A stretch of 64,000 bases of DNA from Litoditis marina (GCA_964036275.1 OZ038434.1:18279879-18343878); one strand, 5' to 3'. Positions 1 to 11,931 are shown, counted from the stretch's first letter. Made by a program: numbers and translations. Notes: generated from the letters alone by a model not told the origin.

Positions 1-70
1 GCATGCTTTGTTGATTAGCGCACCGCCGCATTCTACTACATAAAAATTTTTGTTCATCATTCAATGAACG

Positions 71-196
71 AACTGGTGAACCACCTATGAAAACGGGCAA
101 CAACTGGTGAACCACCTTAAAACTACAGGGACAACAACTGGTGAACCACCTTAAAACTACAGGGACAACAACTGGTGAACCACCTTAAAACTACAG
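71..196. repeat. 34-bp tandem repeat, about 3.5 copies
   Basis: Copies of a unit containing CTGGTGAACCACCTTAAAAC start near 73, 104, 138 and 172, with spacings of 31, 34 and 34. It lies just downstream of the 3' end of minus-strand gene J. The GGTGAACCAC core also occurs at the end of the 305-bp element at 17,456-17,760, so it may derive from such element ends. An identical copy lies at 52,249-52,374. Confidence 0.8.
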
Positions 197-210
197 ATTA
201 ACCTCACAAA

Positions 211-2083
211 CTAAATCAAACGCTCTCTGATTTGAGAAGCGATTGCCCACTCGTGAGCACTCTCCACAGATGCCTGTAAGTCATCTACACCGTAGTCTTT
301 TCTTCTGACATCAGGTGTCACGAAGTCGGTTTTCTTCGGGTACTGTCGTTTCGGTGGCTTGTGGGAGGCCAACTTCTGGATCCTAAGAGCTCGATCACAC
401 TTGGCCAGATAGTCGTTGGCAACTTCCTCTGTATCCTCTTCGATGGTGGCGAGTCTGAATGTGTTCTCATTTAAATCAAAAGTAATTTGTGTGTCCATTT
501 AGTTTGATGACAGAGCGACAATGATCGAGAAAACCCCCGTTTCATAAGATTTTGTATTTGTTTACAATGAAATGATCTTACTAACTGAAACCTATGAAGA
601 GGAAATTTGTTGGGAGGAGTTACAACAATGATTACCACCCTACAATATAACTTTGTCATGAATAAACTATTCTCGAAAGAACACAATAACTTTGAAAAGA
701 GCAAAATAATTTTGTCATAGGATGACTATACTGGAAACGAAATACTGCAACACAAGATCATGAGAATCATGCTAGAGAAAAGTCATAAAGTACTTTTGAT
801 GTATATAACAATTATGTTTTATTGCATCTTTGTCAATGTCTAACCTTTCTTTTTGTTTGGTGATTGCGGCTTTCTCAGAAATCCCAATTTCAAGCTGAAC
901 CAGCGCTTTTTCACAACTATTGCGTCTAGTTGTACGGGAAGAGTTCTGCACCTGGTTCACTAAGGCAGGTGGAAGATGTGGCTCCAGAATTTCTGTAAAC
1001 TAACTTGAAGAAATTCAATTTTCACCATTTTGTGATATTTTATAATCAGAAATTTTACAACAACATTTCGAGATCAAAATATTGCTATTATATCATGTTC
1101 CGCTAAATAAATTTCCTTGGAATCGTTAAACAGGGTGTTAAGCATGTGTTAAAAAAACCTACTTCTCCTCTTTTCCGGTAATCTTTTTAGTTGTTCCGCG
1201 GTTCTATGCAGTTTGTCTCGGAGTGATTGGCAAACTGGCAAACTGCCTATGTTGTTGAGAAGAGTGTCTCGGTTCTTAGATCGAAGAGAAATGTTACTGT
1301 CCGACGATCTCTTGAACTAGAAACAAAAAATCGATTCCTAAAAGTCAGCAAAAGCTACATTTAGAACGTTGGACCACATCCCACCATTTGCGCAAGGCTC
1401 TTAGACTGTCAAAAATATTTTTCAACTATCAACAATATTTTGGAACTACTAAAATTATTTTGCAACTATAAAATACTTTGTAAATCACAAAAATATTTTG
1501 TACCTATCAAAAATGTTTTGCACGTAAAACCAAAAAACTATCAAAAATATTTTGTACATAACAAAAATATTTTGTATCTATTGAAAATATTTTGCACATA
1601 TATCTAAATGTTATCAAAAATATTTTTCAACTATGAAAACATATTTTGTAAATCACAAAAATATTTTGTACCTATCAAAAATATTTTGCACATAACAAAA
1701 AACTATAAACATATTTTGTAAATCACAAAAATATTTTGTACCTATGAAAAATATTTTGCACATTTATCCAAAAATTACCCCAAATATTTTGCAACGGTCA
1801 AAAATACACAGGGTGAAATAGAAACACAATTAGGTTTGTTTGAGGCACACACAAAAGAACAATCGTTTCGCTTCAGATGCAGTCTACTTGAATGCTTACT
1901 TCTTGCTGTTTTCTTGAGGAGTGACAAATTCCAAGCTAATTGGATCCTGTTTTCACATTAATCAAAATGGAAACTGACCGAGCTGGATGTTTTCTCCGTC
2001 TTTTCGTCTTCGTCGTCGCGGAAAAGCAGCGGCTTCGGTATGCTTCTTCTCGTTTTTTTCGGGGTTTCGCACACGTTCTCCAT
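211..2083 (-). CDS. Gene J: unknown charged protein, five exons on the minus strand
   Basis: Not recognised. Exons I support, in transcript order, are 2083-1979 (starts ATG, 35 codons, begins MENVCETPKKTRRS), 1946-1900, 1316-1163, 992-845 and 454-211 (ends in a stop). The last three join without frame conflict: phase 1 between 1163 and 992, phase 2 between 845 and 454. The join between 1900 and 1316 does not keep frame with the splice sites I chose, so a small exon is missing or one site is wrong. The protein would be about 230 residues, rich in Lys, Arg and Glu, soluble-looking, with no signal peptide or membrane segment. The N-terminus has an acidic RDDEDEKTEKT stretch. The ends of exons 3 and 4 (RLPEKRR, KQKER) suggest helical or coiled-coil character. 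Exon 2 is flanked by an intron full of CAAAATATTTTG-type motifs (1,392-1,800). It is divergent from gene E. A second copy lies at 52,389-54,261. Confidence 0.6.
1392..1800. repeat. Cluster of AAAATATTTT motifs inside an intron of gene J
   Basis: More than a dozen spaced copies of AAAATATTTT, mostly as CAAAAATATTTTG followed by TACCTAT, CACATA or TAAATCA. Spacers are about 10-25 bp and irregular, so this is a motif cluster rather than a clean tandem array. It lies in the intron between exons 2 and 3 of gene J and is repeated at 53,570-53,978. Confidence 0.75.
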
Positions 2084-2169
2084 TGAAATGACTAAATGAC
2101 TAGTTTCGTTTCTCGACCAAACAATCGCGCTTACACTTGCAGTTGCTACACAGATTGAACGAAACAATA

Positions 2170-2403
2170 ATTGATAAAAGCTAAAAATTAACCATTAAAC
2201 AAAATTCAAATTTCGAAAATCTGTCTGTACTACGCCCATTGTGCACGCAAAAGTATAAAAACGCTTCATGTGAAAAATGAAGGGTATATATTATGCAATC
2301 TGCATCATTTGAGAACTCAGCAAAAAGTGAACAGAATTGATTTGTTCTAGTATGATTTGTCTGACTCTGCCTCTCTGCCCCCCTGCCTCGTGATTTCCCA
2401 TAG
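2170..2403. promoter_or_regulatory. Divergent intergenic region between genes J and E
   Basis: The start codon of J (minus, 2083) and the first likely exon of E (plus, from 2404) face away from each other, so their 5' control sequences must lie here. A TATA-like TATAAAA is at 2254-2260 on the plus strand. A pyrimidine-rich stretch ends in CCCATAG at 2397-2403 and could be a cis or trans 3' splice site for E. The promoter role is inferred from geometry only. Confidence 0.35.
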
Positions 2404-5400
2404 GCGTCGTTATCGTCGTTGATTGAGCGAGTGGTTATTGATGAGTTAAGCCAGCAGATGACAGAGTGTGTAAATAAACGATACGCAGAGTGGCTCGCCC
2501 CTCGCCAAACATCTCCTCACAAAATCCTCAGAACGATTGGCCAGCTACAAGAGCGAGAGAGTGTGCAGGTCAATGAGGCCGCAGACATCTGGGTCTCTCT
2601 GACCTGCACACTCTCTCGCTCAGCCAATAAAAATGTGGCAGGCCAATTGGCTGGGAATTGTCTGAGTCCATGGCACTTTGTCCACAACGGTTTGACAAAT
2701 ACCATCTATTGAAGCATAATTATTTTGTACAATCCTCAATTCGTATCCAAAAAATGCATATTTCTGTAGCAAAACCTTGGAATCAGGTTCTGTCAGCAGT
2801 GTTCCTAGTATAATCGTTCATGAAATAATTATTTTGTAGAGTCCAAACATCATTTACATTATCCAAAAGTGTTTTGCTCAGTCGTTCTCACCGCAAAATA
2901 TTTTGCGTTTTGCAAACATATTTTGCATACTTCAAAACTATTGGCGAACGATAATTTTCTTAATTAAAGAAGTTAGGACAACAAAAAAGAAGTTTACATG
3001 GTTCTGATAAACTTTCGTAGTTAAGAAAAACGTTTCCTATGAGAACGAACAAAAATTTAGCGATTTACAAAAAAATTACAGTTTTATTGAATTGGAAAAG
3101 TGCATTACTGTGGAGGCTAGAAACTAGCGTAGCGCCTATAAGAAGTCGTTACAGGGGGGGGGGGTATAAATTGCTCCGTTCTTCGTTTCAACTAAGAATT
3201 ACAAGGGTGGGGCGATTGTTAAAGATTGCCAGGCATGTTAGTTTCATCCCCCTCCCCTCCAATTTACGTTAGTGGGGGGGGGGGTGATTGTACAAGGTCA
3301 ACATTCAACTTAAGCCCCCCCCCCCCCACCCTACCATACACTTTCCTTTTACAACCATTCATATTGCTTTCGATTTGATCTGTAACAACTTCAGATGTCA
3401 GATGTTCGAATGTTGTCAGATGTTCGCGTTCGAATGTTTCTCAAAGTGACTTTCCAACCCGAGGTGGAAATAAGACGAATACCAAGAAGGGAGTTTCCCA
3501 TGGTGCAGCCGCAGCAAGTAACACATCAAAAAATACGGAAAACCCGCGTGAGTTCGTTGAATAATGTCATATCATACTAAATATCATTATTCGAAGTAAT
3601 GGCTTCGACAATGTCTAGGTATATGTCTATGTTTCGTGTTGGCTATATCTCGTGTCATTAGCACTGGCATATAAATAGGCATTCATCGCTGGATTGGATG
3701 ATCTAATTTTATTCCTGCGTATGATATGAATATTTATTAACCTAAATACTCCTTGTTCTCAATCAAAGTATACTAGAAGTACACTGAATAGTCACGTAAA
3801 GTTAGCATTCTAATGAGGCATCGTGCACTTTTCATTGCGCGTTTCTGAGTTCTGCTGTGCTTAACATGTTTCGCGTGACTGTCAAACTGACTAACACTAT
3901 ACCTACTGTAACGCTATGACAAGAAAATACATGTTTTATCTTGTTGAGAAAACTACATCTCAATAGTATAGACATGAACAATCAGTTAAATCCTGGAATA
4001 GTAAAACGCGAAAATATATACCTATTATGGATTCAATTATTAGAAAATTCAAACTTATTACCGTTTGCGCGCGTAAGTTTTAAGTGTGTTTTGATTAGAA
4101 ATATGTATGCAAATTGCATGTTCTATAGATTTTAATAGTACATTTTTTCTCAGAGATCAGAAACTGAATTCTTTGCCAAACTTTCGGATCAGCGTGGTTC
4201 AAGTGGATTCAAATCAGTAGGTTTTCGGAAAAATAGATGCACGGGAGAAGATGAAACGTGGGACACTTGTTTCTCTCTAACACATCTTGTAACGATAACA
4301 GAGGCTTTTTATAACAGAGGTTTATCACCTTACTATTTTTAAAGTCATGACATAACTTCAATTAAATCAATAAATTTGTTTCAAGTTACTATAGCAAACA
4401 GCTAAATAGTTATAATCCTAAACTCTTGAAGTACTCTTGTTAATTAAATAATCACCTTACTATTTTTAAAGTCATGAATTAATAATTTTTTTCAAATTAC
4501 TATAGCAAACAGCTAAATAGTTCTAATCCTAAACTCTTGAAGTACTTTTGTTAATGTTTTAATTGGCAGGAAGTTGGTTACAACTGTTCTGTTCAGACTC
4601 AAATTACAACTGTTCAGGGAAACGTCTGGATTGATCCTCATCGACACATATGGTTCGCTGAACTAAGAAAACACGCTATGGAAAAGGGAAAAGGCATGTT
4701 AGACTTTAAAAGAGATGGGAAGTGAGTGTGTGAGCGCTCAACGGGTTAAACATTTTTTACTCGAAGTTTATCATTAATTGAAACAGAAACCAACACTTCA
4801 TTTGTATGTGCTCATGCAAATGTGTGTATTGTCAATCTTCAGCAAAAGGCCGAAAAGCATTCGATGCGGATACAAATGAAATTTGGCCTTCAACTACAAG
4901 ATTCATTCGAGAAAATATTGAACGTGAAAGGATAAATTGAATATCTTTTGGTTACGAGAACATATCAAATTTCAAGAAACGCAGCGAAAAATTTGCACTT
5001 AGCATTGACAGTCAAAAGTAAGTGCACAGAACGTAGACTCAATGTTACTGATCACATTCAAAGAGAATGAGTAATTCAGTTTACCACTTTTTGAAATGTA
5101 CTTGTTCTTCTCAGATAGTTAACAAATTGAAAACAAAGTTTTTAGATTTGCCGTCGTATCGTTCTGCATGGGAAACACGGTGTCCCGGTCTCAACTATAC
5201 GTACTCAACTACCACAAGGACGGGAGTTGTTGTGATGGAGGTTTGTGCGCTCTCTCTAATTGTTTTCAATTTATAAAACATGTTTGACATTTACAAAACA
5301 TTTTTTGTCATTCACAAAATATTTTGGACATTCACCACATTATTGCGACACTTACAAAGTATTTTTGATTTTTGACAATTACAAACATTTTTTGTTGTTC

Positions 5401-5789
5401 GCAAAATAATTTTGTGATGCACGGAAGTTTTGTATTTTCTGATTTACAAACCCTCTCTCTCTCTCTCTCGCTCTTCTCTTTCCCTTTCGCCATCTTCTCT
5501 CTCTCTCCCCCCCCCCCCACTTTGGTGCCGAAATTTACACCGACTGATTCAGGTTTTGGAAAAAAAATTGAAGCTTCGTGAGTTGTCCGATTTGATAACA
5601 CTGGAGACAAGAATGACGAAAACGATATGGGAAACTCTCCTTGCAAACAAGGGAAATCCTCCTGAAACTGTGGACTTTTTGAAGAAACACGGCATTAACC
5701 CAAATATGTTTGCCGAAGATCACTTGTATTTCTGTTCTGTTCTGTTTTATTTTGTATCCGTTAGAAAGGTGGAAATAGAGAAAGTTTAG
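2404..5789 (+). CDS. Gene E: unknown protein, about six or seven exons
   Basis: Not recognised. Likely exons are 2404-2570 (uncertain), 3395-3547 (51 codons, opens with ATG), 4154-4288, 4570-4721, 4843-4922 (frame unresolved), 5115-5240 and 5553-5789 with a TAG stop. Exons 3395, 4154, 5115 and 5553 are all phase 0. The exon ending at 4721 is phase 2, and the next candidate gives a stop in that frame. So one splice site is wrong or the gene is damaged. Visible traits are a basic N-terminal part (EIRRIPRREFP), a Trp/His-rich middle (NVWIDPHRHIWFAEL), and a C-terminal helix-prone stretch (VLEKKLKLRELSDL) ending in a hydrophobic run and IEKV. The same structure, with the same frame problem, is in the copy at 54,582-57,969, so the break is not a one-off sequencing error. 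Confidence 0.5.
2537..2628. repeat. Imperfect hairpin with perfect 22-bp arms
   Basis: Arms 2551-2572 and 2600-2621 are exact reverse complements (GAGCGAGAGAGTGTGCAGGT...), separated by 27 nt. A further ATTGGC/GCCAAT pair at 2537 and 2623 extends the stem. It falls inside the open frame of the first candidate exon of gene E, so it looks like a small foldback element or a strong RNA hairpin. A copy lies at 54,715-54,806. Confidence 0.85.
3150..3330. repeat. Long G and C homopolymers in the first intron of gene E
   Basis: Runs of 11 G (about 3153), 11 G (about 3274) and 13-14 C (about 3315). In the copy near 55,330-55,510 the two G runs have 12. These are among the very few differences between the 52-kb copies and are typical of sequencing or replication slippage. 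Confidence 0.85.
5451..5519 (+). repeat. CT microsatellite and poly-C before the last exon of gene E
   Basis: A (CT)n tract with C/T-rich interruptions ending in 10-11 C. It lies in the last intron of gene E, about 35 bp upstream of the acceptor at 5552. A copy is at 57,631-57,699. Confidence 0.85.
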
Positions 5790-7077
5790 GACGTTGTCCA
5801 TTCAGTGATGTTCACTCACCAATATTATTCAAAAATATTATTCAGCATGATGTGGTTCACCAAAGCGTAGGATTTTATTGCACATTTTGTTCATTTCTGT
5901 AACAAATAAACTCCATGTCATTCGAATGTTCACTATCTTTCACACAAATCGCGCGGAATCAAGTTTTGGGGAATTCATACCATGAAAGAAAGGTACTAGT
6001 TTACTAGCTATGCTCAGCTATAACGTACAAAAGATTTTTGCGAAAATAAAAATGCAAAATAAAAAGTCATTGCCAGATTCGAGCCCGTTTCTAGTTGCGA
6101 TTACTGGTTCGTAATCAAGTTGAACTCATTAGAAAACAGCGAACAGCATACATTAAACAAAGTGAGGCTATTAAGTTAATGCTCAGCGAGCTATAAAATC
6201 ATTAATTGCAACGTATAACGAATGAAATTGTGAGGATGCTCAACAAGTGTGTGAGTAAACGGGTCTAAACTAGTTGTAATAGATGGAACCAGTAAATAGG
6301 AATAAGTCATTCGAAATTGAAAGTCCTTAATATTGAAAGAACAAAATATAGTCAATTTCTTTCCTACTGAGACTCCTACACCTTCCGGAAAAGTTGTAAG
6401 GTTATTGTAGCAGTCTCACTAGGAATGATGTGAACTATATTAAATAACTCCCCCGCTATCTGATTAGCTGCCACGACGTTAGGGAAAAAACTATCTACGC
6501 AAAGAGTCGTGTGCCCATCATACAACACCACACCAGAGGCAGTGATGAAATTATTTTGTGTTTTGCAAATTATTTCGTTAAGCAAAATATTGAATTTTTC
6601 TGCTGATTTAGGTTCTTTTTATTATCATTACACTGTTCCGCTTCGCACACTTATCATATACACCCATTCCAAAAGTTCATGCAAAATAAAAGTTTGGGCC
6701 CGTCCGTAGTAAAAATCCAAAATTTTAGTATTTGCGTAATGTTTTTTGTTCTGATTGTATGACCAATTTTCATTCGAACCGACTCTTCGTGAACCGAACC
6801 ATGAACAAGTCTTTTTGGCAGCATCGATTACTTTTAAAGCGACTGACTGAAATCTAACCGAACCTACTCGAACCAGTCGGTTTAAACCGTAGTAGGAATT
6901 TTCATACGAACTAACTATTACCGGTTTATGTTGTCTGGCTTGAATGATTTGATTAAGTTCGCGATTTGGGTTTCTTATAGGTTGGGTTCGAAAAGAGGTT
7001 TGCATATTTGTATTTTATTGTTAAATCGTATTCATTGTTGAAGGCTATTCCACAGTTTATTTGTATGTCCATTTAGA
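5790..7077. other. Intergenic region between genes E and A, containing the gene A 5' flank
   Basis: I see no coding exon. The 3' half (6,366-7,077) is the 5' flank of gene A. Parts of it reappear at 12,830-13,182 in front of the A'' exon block. An inverted pair, CCTACTGAGACTCCTAC near 6,363 and GTAGCAGTCTCACTAGG near 6,408, resembles the arms of the element at 12,382-12,529. Just before the ATG the sequence reads TTTGTATGTCCATTTAGA, a 3' splice-like site one base from the start codon. Confidence 0.6.
7065..7077 (+). promoter_or_regulatory. Probable (trans-)splice acceptor at the start of gene A
   Basis: CCATTTAG ends one base before ATG 7078. Gene B has the same arrangement (CCATTTAGGCAGT then ATG at 22,018). 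The region from CAGTTTATTTGTATG to TTTAG is conserved between A and the headless copy at 13,155-13,181. A conserved 3' splice site abutting the start codon with no upstream coding exon fits SL trans-splicing. A short non-coding first exon is the alternative. Confidence 0.45.
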
Positions 7078-10000
7078 ATGTCTCTTCGTGAATTTGCCCT
7101 CTGCTCGAACGCTCTTGAGGAACTTGCTCTGCTAGATCGAAGGAGGAATCATTGCCAGCGCGTTGTGCAAGTTGAACTATTGTTAGACTGGTTCACACCC
7201 GTTGCTAAATTGAAGAAACACTTACTGGAATACGGTCACTATGTGAGTATTTTGATTGACACTTTTAGTGCGTGCAAAACGGGTAGGTAAGGAAATACGA
7301 TAACGAGTTGTTTTCCGGTGTGAAAATGTCCTTTATTCTTTGTTTCCCAGAGTAAGAAAGGTGTCACTTAGCCGAATTCTCAAGTTTTCCAAATTATTTT
7401 GTTTATGGGCATTTAATGCACAAGTTTGTAAAATCATATAGTAATCACCTAAGCTCAGTGTTCCTTGATTACCTTTTCAGTTTTCAGACTTATATGGACC
7501 CTAATGGTGACTGGCACTTCAATGGGGATGTTCTGCGCCGTGACCAGTTCCAAGGGTATATATCTCGGCACACACCAGAGTAAGTCCAGTTCAGTTGTTG
7601 AGTAGTAGACTTTCTGTCTATACCTGTAAACATGTTATTTGGTTAGCATAGTGCACGTTTACGTGTAAAGTGACCTGTTCTACTTTGTTGTCGATTGTGG
7701 GCATTGTCTATCTGCTCGTCTATAAACGGGTTCATCTCTTCTGGTCTCCTACAGGTATAACTTCAGTGTTTCTTATTTTACTTTTCGGGTCTCGGTAGCG
7801 TGGTTAATCCCCTTAGCGTTGGGCGTATAAGTCCGCCATAACAGAGAGTGTGGAAATTTTCCAAAATGGCTTTTTCTACAATAACCGCGTTTGTACAACT
7901 CATATGATTTTTTTTCATTTTCTATTATTGAAGAATACAATGATCCACCACTTCCCAGCCCAGTGCATGCTTATACTGATTTTTTAGGCAGAATTGTGAC
8001 CACACTCTGATGGACCGAACTCTTCGGCCAAACGAGCAGCTCCTTGTTTTGTGCGGTCGCGTGGAGTGTGGATGTTGGTTCCGCAAGGAAGAGTATGAGT
8101 ACATTATGGAGGCGGTTCGCCAAGCAGTTGTAAGTCAATTCGGATCTTTTACTTATGTAATGTACTACGATTCACCTTTTTTCGAATAGAACTACTGTTG
8201 AATACGTGCGTCATCGGCACGTATCATCTTGTGTTTTCTTTGGCTAATCTAACAAATACGTGACATTATATGTTTCTGATATCTATGGCATTAGCATTTT
8301 CTCACACATGTTCACGTGCGTTTATACCTATCTGTCTACGGGTTAGAAAAACTAATCAATTTGATGGAGTTTGACAAGTTTTCATGCTACGATATTTTAG
8401 GCTTCCGAGTTCGGAAAGACTGGTCGTAAAGAAGGATATGTGAAAGGAGTGAAGAGGCCTCAAGCTGCATCCGACAACGCAATGTTCACAGCCGTGAGTT
8501 CTTCTCAGTATTTGGCGATTGTTTGTTGATTAAATTGGGTTCATGATAGTGCAGCAAAAACGCTACTTTTGTATATTGCATAAAACTTATTCTGACCTAT
8601 ATTTTTGTTAATTGGGCATTTCTTTTCCATTTTTCTTTTTTACAATTTGCGAAGTACTCAGAAGTTGAATTCTCTGAATTTAAAAGTAAAATTATCTGTT
8701 CACATACTGATAATTAGTTTTCCGTGTTCATATTTACAGTCTGTAAATTACAGATCGGTCTTTTATATTTACAGTCTGTAAATTACAGATCGGTCTTACA
8801 ATCCCTGGTGAACGCAAACCGCAGAAACATCCGAAGTCAGTCAAGGACGAGGTTAGTTTGTTTCTATCGTGTATTTATTTTTAATCAGCGAATCGCGCGG
8901 GGATCGAAGCTCCCTGCGGGATTTGTCTTTACCTTGCCCAATGATCACTTTCGATTTCAATGTCAGTCGTTTTATTGTTTTCACTCCTTTTCTAAAACTT
9001 TATTACCAATAACAATGTTTTTATACATGTCCGGTTTTTCTCAAGAGTATTCGATTTCAGAAGACTAAAACTGAAGGAACTGGTGGACCTTCAACCAGCG
9101 ACACCACTCCTTCCGAGAAAAAGAGCGTTGCTCCGGTTAGTTTGTTTCTATCGTGTATTTATTTTTATTCAGCGAATCGCGCGGGGATCGAAGCTCTCTG
9201 CGGGATTTGTCTTTACCATGCCCAATGTACCTCACCGCCCTTAGGTTCACCTCGCCGCCTACAGCACAGCTAAAGGGGCGGTGTCAAAAGTATTTTGGAA
9301 ATGTATAAAATATTTATGCAAATGCAAAGATATTTTGTACCTTTTTGACCAGGCAAAATATTTTGTCAAAGCAAAATAAGTTAGTATCCGTCTGACTGAG
9401 CGAAAAAAATATTTTGCTGAATGCTAATACAGATTGCTGCTGCAGCTGGTGGATGTGACAGCTCTAAGGAATATTTGCCCAATGCGCACTTTGGAAAATT
9501 ATTGGAAGAGCCATTTTTCCTCTGCATTCTCCAAAGTTACACTGTCTCAGAATATTCTTGGGAGTTCATCTTTTGTTTTTAAATAACTACTAATTTCAGA
9601 AAACGGCAAAGCGCAAACTTCGTCATGTTTTACTGTCTCAGAATATTCTTGGGAGTTCATCTTTTGTTTTTAAATAACTACTAATTTCAGAAAAAGGCAG
9701 AGCGCAAACGTCGTCGTGTTTCACCATCTTCTGATGATGATGATATGTCCAAAACTAGTTCCACTGGCAAAGTAGTGAGTTCTGTTTTTTCATGTTTTCA
9801 AGCCCAAAATATTTTATAAGTATAGAAACACTTATGCAAAAGGTCAGAATTATTTTGCAAAACGCAACATCATTTTGTATCACGATGAAATCGTGATACA
9901 AAATGATGTTGCGTTTTAGTGAAATTAGTGAAATTATTCATTATTTAGCAAAATAAGTTAGTATCCGTCTGAGTGAGCGAAATATTTTTGTAATCTACAT

Positions 10001-11931
10001 GATTCAAAGATATATAATAATGTTGTATTATAACGACAAATTATTTTTCTTAATTCTAATCCAGATTGCTGCAACTGGTGGAGGTGGCAGCTCTACGAAA
10101 ACCCCTGCTCGTAAACCTAAGAAGGGCGTTGCCCAGGTTAGTTTTTTCGGACAAAATATTTGGCAAAACGACAAAATAGTTTTACAAAACGCAAAATAGA
10201 TCAGTTATGCTCAGTAATGTACTCACGGTGAGATTACTCTGAAGAAGCGTTGTTGCAAAACAGTAAATTACTGTTTATACAGCGTGTCATATATATTGAC
10301 TTTCCCTCTCGTCGTCAGACGTCTCTTCGGGGCACACTATATCTCTAGATTTGTTGCAATACAGTTTCGACCAAACGCAAATTTGTAATTAACAGAGCGC
10401 GTTTCGATCAGTAATGTACTTACGGTGGAGACCCGGCCTGAGCCTAAATACTCAAGCTTCTGCATTGGTGGAGACCCGGCCTGAGCCTAAATACTCAAGC
10501 TTCTGCATTTTGCAAATACTAAAACATAATTTTGGCAAATCTTTATTAAAATTTGAAATGCTTCAGACAACTTTCACCGATCTGGCATTGGCGGTTCCGA
10601 CTAATCAAAATTGGAAGGTTCCTTTGACGGATCTCAAGCGCGTTTGCAAAAATTCGCCAGAAATCCGACGTGAGTTTTATAGTGCCCGATTGCTTTTATC
10701 AAAATGTATATTTGGATTTAATAAGTTACTGTGATGTAACGCAGTTTTTGAATACGCAGTTTCCCAATCTGTCCATTGATTCGATAGGTGTAGTGCTTTA
10801 GGCGCTTTATTGGGAAAATTGAAGTATCGCCCCCACTTTAGTTGAGTCCCCCCCCGTAGCACTTCAACCCACCCAAGCTAAAACCTGAAAATCTAGGAGA
10901 GGGGGGGGGGGTCAAAAATCAACTTCGACATTTACTATTTACCCCCCACCTGGGTCGGCGGGGGTAGAACTTCAAATTTTGTTCCACCTCTGATATCCCT
11001 CTCTGTTCCCCCGTTTCCTCCCCCCTAGCACTTCCCTGGTGATACCGGGGGATCCCAGGGTCGAATAGCGTCCAGTGATGTGTGTTGAATTTGACGTTTC
11101 AGAAAAAAGGCAATTCTCGGACGAAGACCTGGACCGTAACTTCACCGGCTTCCGAAAAGGTTTGAAGAAGATGCTATTGCTGAAGGCGGAAAGGGCTCCG
11201 TTTGAGCAGTTTTCAACTGGAAGTGCGGGTTCTCCACATATGAAGGATATCTACCGTGTGGGTATTTTTTTGTTCTGAAAAATGTATTCGAAATCAACTT
11301 GTAATATTGGTAACAAACGGGTATAAATAGTAAATGTAGAAATGTGATTTTATGTGTTTGTCTCAACAAGTACATTCGTTCTTGATCGCCCGCTACTCGA
11401 AAGGCAGTTTCAACCTTGAATAACTCGAAGTTGCATCCATTAGCTGGCAATATAAGCTGGTTTAGCCAACAATAAGCTGGCAACTCATGTTTTTAAGCCT
11501 TTTTGCTCTGTTTTTTTTTTCAAAATAGGGTTAAAAACTTGAAGAACAAGAGGGTTTTACACTCATTTCATGATCGAAACCAGCGGAGTTTGGCCCAGAT
11601 TTTTTTAGCATTCATACAGACCAGCGTATTGTTGATACTAAGTTCATATGACGAATTTGAGTTATGAAAGCTACTCTCGTAATTTGAAAAAAAATAGATT
11701 TTTCAGATTCTCAGTAAGTGTCCGCTGGACCGAACTGAGGACGACGCGAAGTTATTCTTCAGTAAGATGGACATGGGAATGATTGCTGAATTCGGAACTA
11801 AGGAAGCCGGAGAGAGCTTCTACCACGCTGATCTTCTACAGGCCTTGAAGGTCGATGAAGATCTTTTCCAGGACCCTGTGGAAGTGTACCAAATGTTGTA
11901 CTGGTTTTATTTCGTACAACTAGTTGACTAA
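7078..11931 (+). CDS. Gene A: 11-exon member of the A/B/C/D family
   Basis: Exons: 7078-7242, 7488-7579, 7988-8129, 8401-8493, 8789-8851, 9061-9135, 9691-9774, 10065-10136, 10567-10669, 11103-11257, 11707-11931. All junctions keep frame, giving 422 codons and a TAA stop. Exons 1-5 form the family N-terminus: a Leu-rich helical start, then YISRHTPEQNC, LLVLCGRVECGCWF and EEYEYIMEA. Exons 6-8 are phase-0 low-complexity cassettes rich in Ser, Thr, Lys, Arg and Gly, with an acidic SSDDDD motif. Exons 9-11 form the family C-terminus (FRKGLKKMLLLKAERAP, ILSKCPLDRTEDDAKLFF). There is no signal peptide or membrane segment. The basic/acidic linker suggests a nuclear protein (inference). Function is not recognised; an SPK (DUF545)-like fold at either end is a weak possibility. 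Two degenerate cassettes (9433 and 9600) lie between exons 6 and 7. Exon 2 is read from 7488, because the upstream AG at 7480 gives a stop. Confidence 0.8.
8732..8788 (+). repeat. Duplicated 3' splice region before exon 5 of gene A
   Basis: A 37-bp segment containing TATTTACAGTCTGTAAATTA and ACAGATCGGTCTT is present twice in tandem, so several AG acceptors precede exon 5. Only the last copy continues into the coding frame IGLTIPGERKPQK. The same duplication is in the second copy of the gene near 60,912. Confidence 0.8.
9433..9690 (+). pseudogene. Degenerate exon cassettes inside gene A
   Basis: 9433 onward resembles the IAATGGGGSS cassette (exon at 10065), but its GT donor is gone and the sequence runs into other DNA. 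9541-9599 plus the mini-exon from 9600 (KTAKRKLRH) is a 90-bp duplicate of the segment that leads into exon 9691. It has only a weak GT. These look like cassette copies that have lost function. Confidence 0.6.
9859..9917. repeat. Perfect 28-bp inverted repeat with a 3-nt loop
   Basis: Left arm 9859-9886 begins AAAACGCAACATCATTTTGT, and right arm 9890-9917 is its exact reverse complement. It lies in an intron of gene A and is built from the same CATTTTGTATC words as the surrounding motif family. A copy is at 62,039-62,097. Confidence 0.95.
10840..11060. repeat. C- and G-rich homopolymer segment in an intron of gene A
   Basis: A run of 8 C near 10,848 and 11 G near 10,901, with several further C-rich tracts, in the intron before exon 11103. 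The copies near 63,028 and 63,082 are each one base longer. Confidence 0.8.

Noticed and set aside
6628..7005. A 125-codon minus-strand frame upstream of gene A
   Set aside because: It overlaps the conserved 5' flank, has no splice context, and the copy at 12,830-13,180 does not keep it open.
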